In this document: piece by piece, positions 7,431 through 9,645 of the stretch
How the letters are laid out: each line of letters begins with the position of its first letter
Numbering within the stretch: position 1 is the first letter of the stretch
Assembly (NCBI GenBank): GCA_905211615.1
Contig: CAJMBB010000072.1
Location: 1 to 9,645 of the forward strand
DNA length: 9,645 bases
From: an uncultured Collinsella sp.
GTDB lineage: Bacteria; Actinomycetota; Coriobacteriia; Coriobacteriales; Coriobacteriaceae
Reading direction: 5' to 3'
Program-made: the position numbers and the translations under genes
Notes under the pieces: model-generated
What the model was told of the DNA's origin: nothing
What the model saw: the letters and a program-made list of their open reading frames with translations, nothing else
The model's database searches: none

Positions 7431-9645
7431 ACTCGGTACGGGCAACCTGGTCGATGCGGTAACCCTCGATCTGGTCGCCGGGCTTGATGTCCTGGAAGTT
7501 CTCCAGGCCAATGCCGCCCTCGGAACCGCTCTTGAGGCTCTTGGCCTCGTCCTTGTAGTGGCGCATCGAGGCGATCTTGCCGTTGAAGACCACGATGCCG
7601 TCGCGCACCAGGCGCACGGAATCGGTCGCGGCGATCTCGCCCTCTTCGACGCGGACACCGGCAGCGATACCGACTTTGGGCACCTTGAAGGTGTCCAGGA
7701 CGGTCGCGGTACCCGTGGCGACCTCGACCTCGGTGGGCTTGAGCATGCCGATACGGGCGGCGTCGAGCTCCTCGAGGCACTTGTAGATGACGTCGTAGCA
7801 ACGGATCTCGACACCCTCGCGCTCGGCAGCGGAGCGGGCCTTACCGTCGGGACGGACGCCAAAGCCGATGATGATGGCGTTGGAGGCGTCGGCCAGGACG
7901 ACGTCGGTCTCGTTGATGGCGCCAACGGCGGAGTGGATCGTGTTGATGCGAACCTCGGACTGATCCATCTTGTCGAGCGAGTCCTGAAGGGCCTCGATAG
8001 AGCCCTGGACGTCGGCCTTGATGATCAGGTTGAGCTCCTTGACCTCGGCGTCGGCGATGGTCTCGAAGAGGTTCTCGAGCGTGACGTGCTTGACGCGGCT
8101 CTGCTCCTCGATACGGGCCTTGAGCGAACGCTCGTCGGCAAGGGCACGAGCCTCGCGCTCGTCCTCGAACACGCGGAACTCGTCACCGGCGTTGGGCACG
8201 GACTGCAGACCCAGGATCTCGACAGCATCGGAGGGACCGGCCTCGGTGACGGCGCGACCCTTGGGGTCGAGCATGGCGCGGACGCGGCCGTAGGTAAGGC
8301 CAGCGACCAGCGTATCGCCCACGTGCAGGGTACCGCGGGTCACGAGCACGGTAGCGACCGAGCCGCGGCCCTTGTCGAGCTTGGCCTCGAGGACGTTGCC
8401 GGAGGCAAAGGTGTCCGGGTTAGCCTTGAGCTCGAGCACGTCTGCCTGGAGCAGCACGGTCTCCAGAAGGTCGTCGATACCGATCTTCTGCTTGGCCGAG
8501 ATGTTTACGAACATGTTCTGTCCGCCCCACTCCTCGGGGATGACGCCGTACTCGGTGAGCTCCTGGCGCACGCGGTCGGGGTTGGCGCCGGGCTTATCGA
8601 TCTTATTGATCGCCACCACCAGCGGCACGCCGGCAGCGCGGGCATGCGAAATAGCTTCGAGCGTCTGGGGCATCACGCCGTCGTCGGCCGCCACCACCAG
8701 AATGACGATGTCAGTCGCCTGAGCACCGCGGGCGCGCATGGCCGTAAAGGCTTCATGCCCCGGGGTATCGAGGAACGTAATAATGCCGCGCGGCGTCTTC
8801 ACATGATAAGCGCCGATATGCTGGGTAATGCCGCCCGCTTCACCCGCAGCGACCTTAGCGCGGCGGATGTAGTCGAGGAGCGAGGTCTTGCCATGGTCAA
8901 CGTGGCCCATGATCGTAACAACCGGCGGACGCGGACGAGCAGGATACTCTTCCTTCGTTTCGAGTTCGCCCAAATATGCTTCCGGATCATCGGCCTTAGC
9001 AGCAATCGCCTTGTGGCCCATTTCCTCGACGACGAGCATCGCCGTATCCTGATCGAGCATCTGGTTGATCGTAACCATCTGACCCATCGTCATCAGCGTC
9101 TTGATGACTTCCGTAGCCTTCACGGACATCTTGTGGGCAAGATCGGCAACGGAAATCGTTTCCGGCACCTGCACTTCGCGCACGACATTTTCTGCTGGCT
9201 GCGGCGCGGGCTCGCTCTGACGATGACGATCCTGACTGCGGCGGCCGCGGGCGGTACGCCAGCCAGTCGACTCGTCGCCGGAATCGCCGCGCGTCTTGAT
9301 GGAGCGATGTGACCGATTTTCCTCGTCCCAGGCGCCGTTGCTGCGGTTAGCGTTGTTGCGGCTGCCCTTCTTGTCGCCATGCCCCTTCTTTTCCGCGGCA
9401 GGCGCAGCGGCCGGACGCGTGGCGTTGCTGCGGCGCGGCTGCTGCTTCTTCTCACCCGCATTCTGACGAGACTGACCGTCTTCAGTCTTCTGAGCGGGCT
9501 TCGCTTCAGGCTTGGGTTTTTCTTCCTTAACGGGCTTTTTAGCCGTCAGAACACCGGCCTTGCGGCTCATCATTTCGCGGATGCGGCGGGCTTCTTCTTC
9601 GGCCTGCCGGCGAGCATCGTCACGACGCTTGGCATCAGCTTCCAT
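7429..9645 (-). CDS. infB: Translation initiation factor IF-2 (N-terminus beyond window)
   Basis: A GTPase that delivers initiator fMet-tRNA to the 30S subunit and promotes 50S joining. The visible 738 residues begin with a charged, low-complexity segment (1-150, rich in Lys, Arg, Glu and Ala). The IF2 N-terminal region follows (about 160-215, ETISVADLAHKMSVKATEVIKTLMTMG), then the G domain with GHVDHGKT (247-254), GGITQHIGAY (271-280), DTPGH (293-297), NKID (347-350) and SAK (383-385). Domains II, III and the fMet-tRNA-binding C-terminal domain IV complete the protein, ending VARTE. The ATG at the very edge is probably internal: full-length IF2 of this group normally has a further N-terminal domain, so the gene is treated as truncated by the window. 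Glu codon use changes sharply inside the gene (see findings). Confidence 0.97.
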   Translation of the reverse strand: MEADAKRRDDARRQAEEEARRIREMMSRKAGVLTAKKPVKEEKPKPEAKPAQKTEDGQSRQNAGEKKQQPRRSNATRPAAAPAAEKKGHGDKKGSRNNANRSNGAWDEENRSHRSIKTRGDSGDESTGWRTARGRRSQDRHRQSEPAPQPAENVVREVQVPETISVADLAHKMSVKATEVIKTLMTMGQMVTINQMLDQDTAMLVVEEMGHKAIAAKADDPEAYLGELETKEEYPARPRPPVVTIMGHVDHGKTSLLDYIRRAKVAAGEAGGITQHIGAYHVKTPRGIITFLDTPGHEAFTAMRARGAQATDIVILVVAADDGVMPQTLEAISHARAAGVPLVVAINKIDKPGANPDRVRQELTEYGVIPEEWGGQNMFVNISAKQKIGIDDLLETVLLQADVLELKANPDTFASGNVLEAKLDKGRGSVATVLVTRGTLHVGDTLVAGLTYGRVRAMLDPKGRAVTEAGPSDAVEILGLQSVPNAGDEFRVFEDEREARALADERSLKARIEEQSRVKHVTLENLFETIADAEVKELNLIIKADVQGSIEALQDSLDKMDQSEVRINTIHSAVGAINETDVVLADASNAIIIGFGVRPDGKARSAAEREGVEIRCYDVIYKCLEELDAARIGMLKPTEVEVATGTATVLDTFKVPKVGIAAGVRVEEGEIAATDSVRLVRDGIVVFNGKIASMRHYKDEAKSLKSGSEGGIGLENFQDIKPGDQIEGYRIDQVARTE

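Noticed and set aside
7418..7801. N-terminal extension of rbfA to 7801
   Set aside because: The frame is open but lies entirely within infB, reads as Arg/Gly-rich sequence without family resemblance, and the rbfA ribosome-binding site and normal start are at 7417-7430.
7558..9312. Long plus-strand open frame of 584 codons opposite infB
   Set aside because: It is antisense to a clearly functional infB and its composition mirrors the infB codon pattern (Asp, Gly, Leu, Val and His rich). It has no recognisable domain. Long antisense frames are expected in GC-rich genes.

Overview
The window is a GC-rich stretch of a bacterial chromosome in which every supported gene is on the minus strand. The proteins, the gene order and the sigma-70 type promoter fit a member of the Coriobacteriia (Actinomycetota), most likely Collinsella or a close relative. 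That assignment rests on general family resemblance and is an inference.

Read in the direction of transcription (right to left), the window holds a compact chain of housekeeping genes: infB (3' part, cut by the right edge), rbfA, a DHH/DHHA1 phosphoesterase of the NrnA type, truB, ribF, dnaG and rpoD. The first six are separated by at most 15 nt or overlap by 4-8 nt, with ribosome-binding sites embedded in the preceding gene, so they look translationally coupled. rpoD follows dnaG after a gap of about 110 nt and ends at a hairpin terminator. The chain joins the usual infB-rbfA-truB-ribF cluster (translation initiation, 30S maturation, tRNA modification, flavin cofactors) directly to a dnaG-rpoD pair (replication priming and primary sigma factor), the core of the classical macromolecular-synthesis operon, without an rpsU.

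Left of rpoD lies a 188-nt intergenic stretch. In transcription order it holds the rpoD terminator hairpin, a 54-bp near-perfect palindrome that resembles a REP-type repeat, and an AT-rich upstream element with a strong promoter (perfect TATAAT). The promoter reads into a tandem array of identical tRNA-Asn(GUU) genes. The array repeats exactly every 108 bp (75-nt tRNA plus 33-nt spacer with a small hairpin) and runs off the left edge, so its true copy number is unknown.

I find no CRISPR array, insertion sequence, prophage gene or defence system, and no protein-coding gene of unknown family. The observations most worth following are the tRNA-Asn array, the palindromic element, a sharp Glu-codon switch inside infB that could mark a recombination joint, and the fused operon layout.
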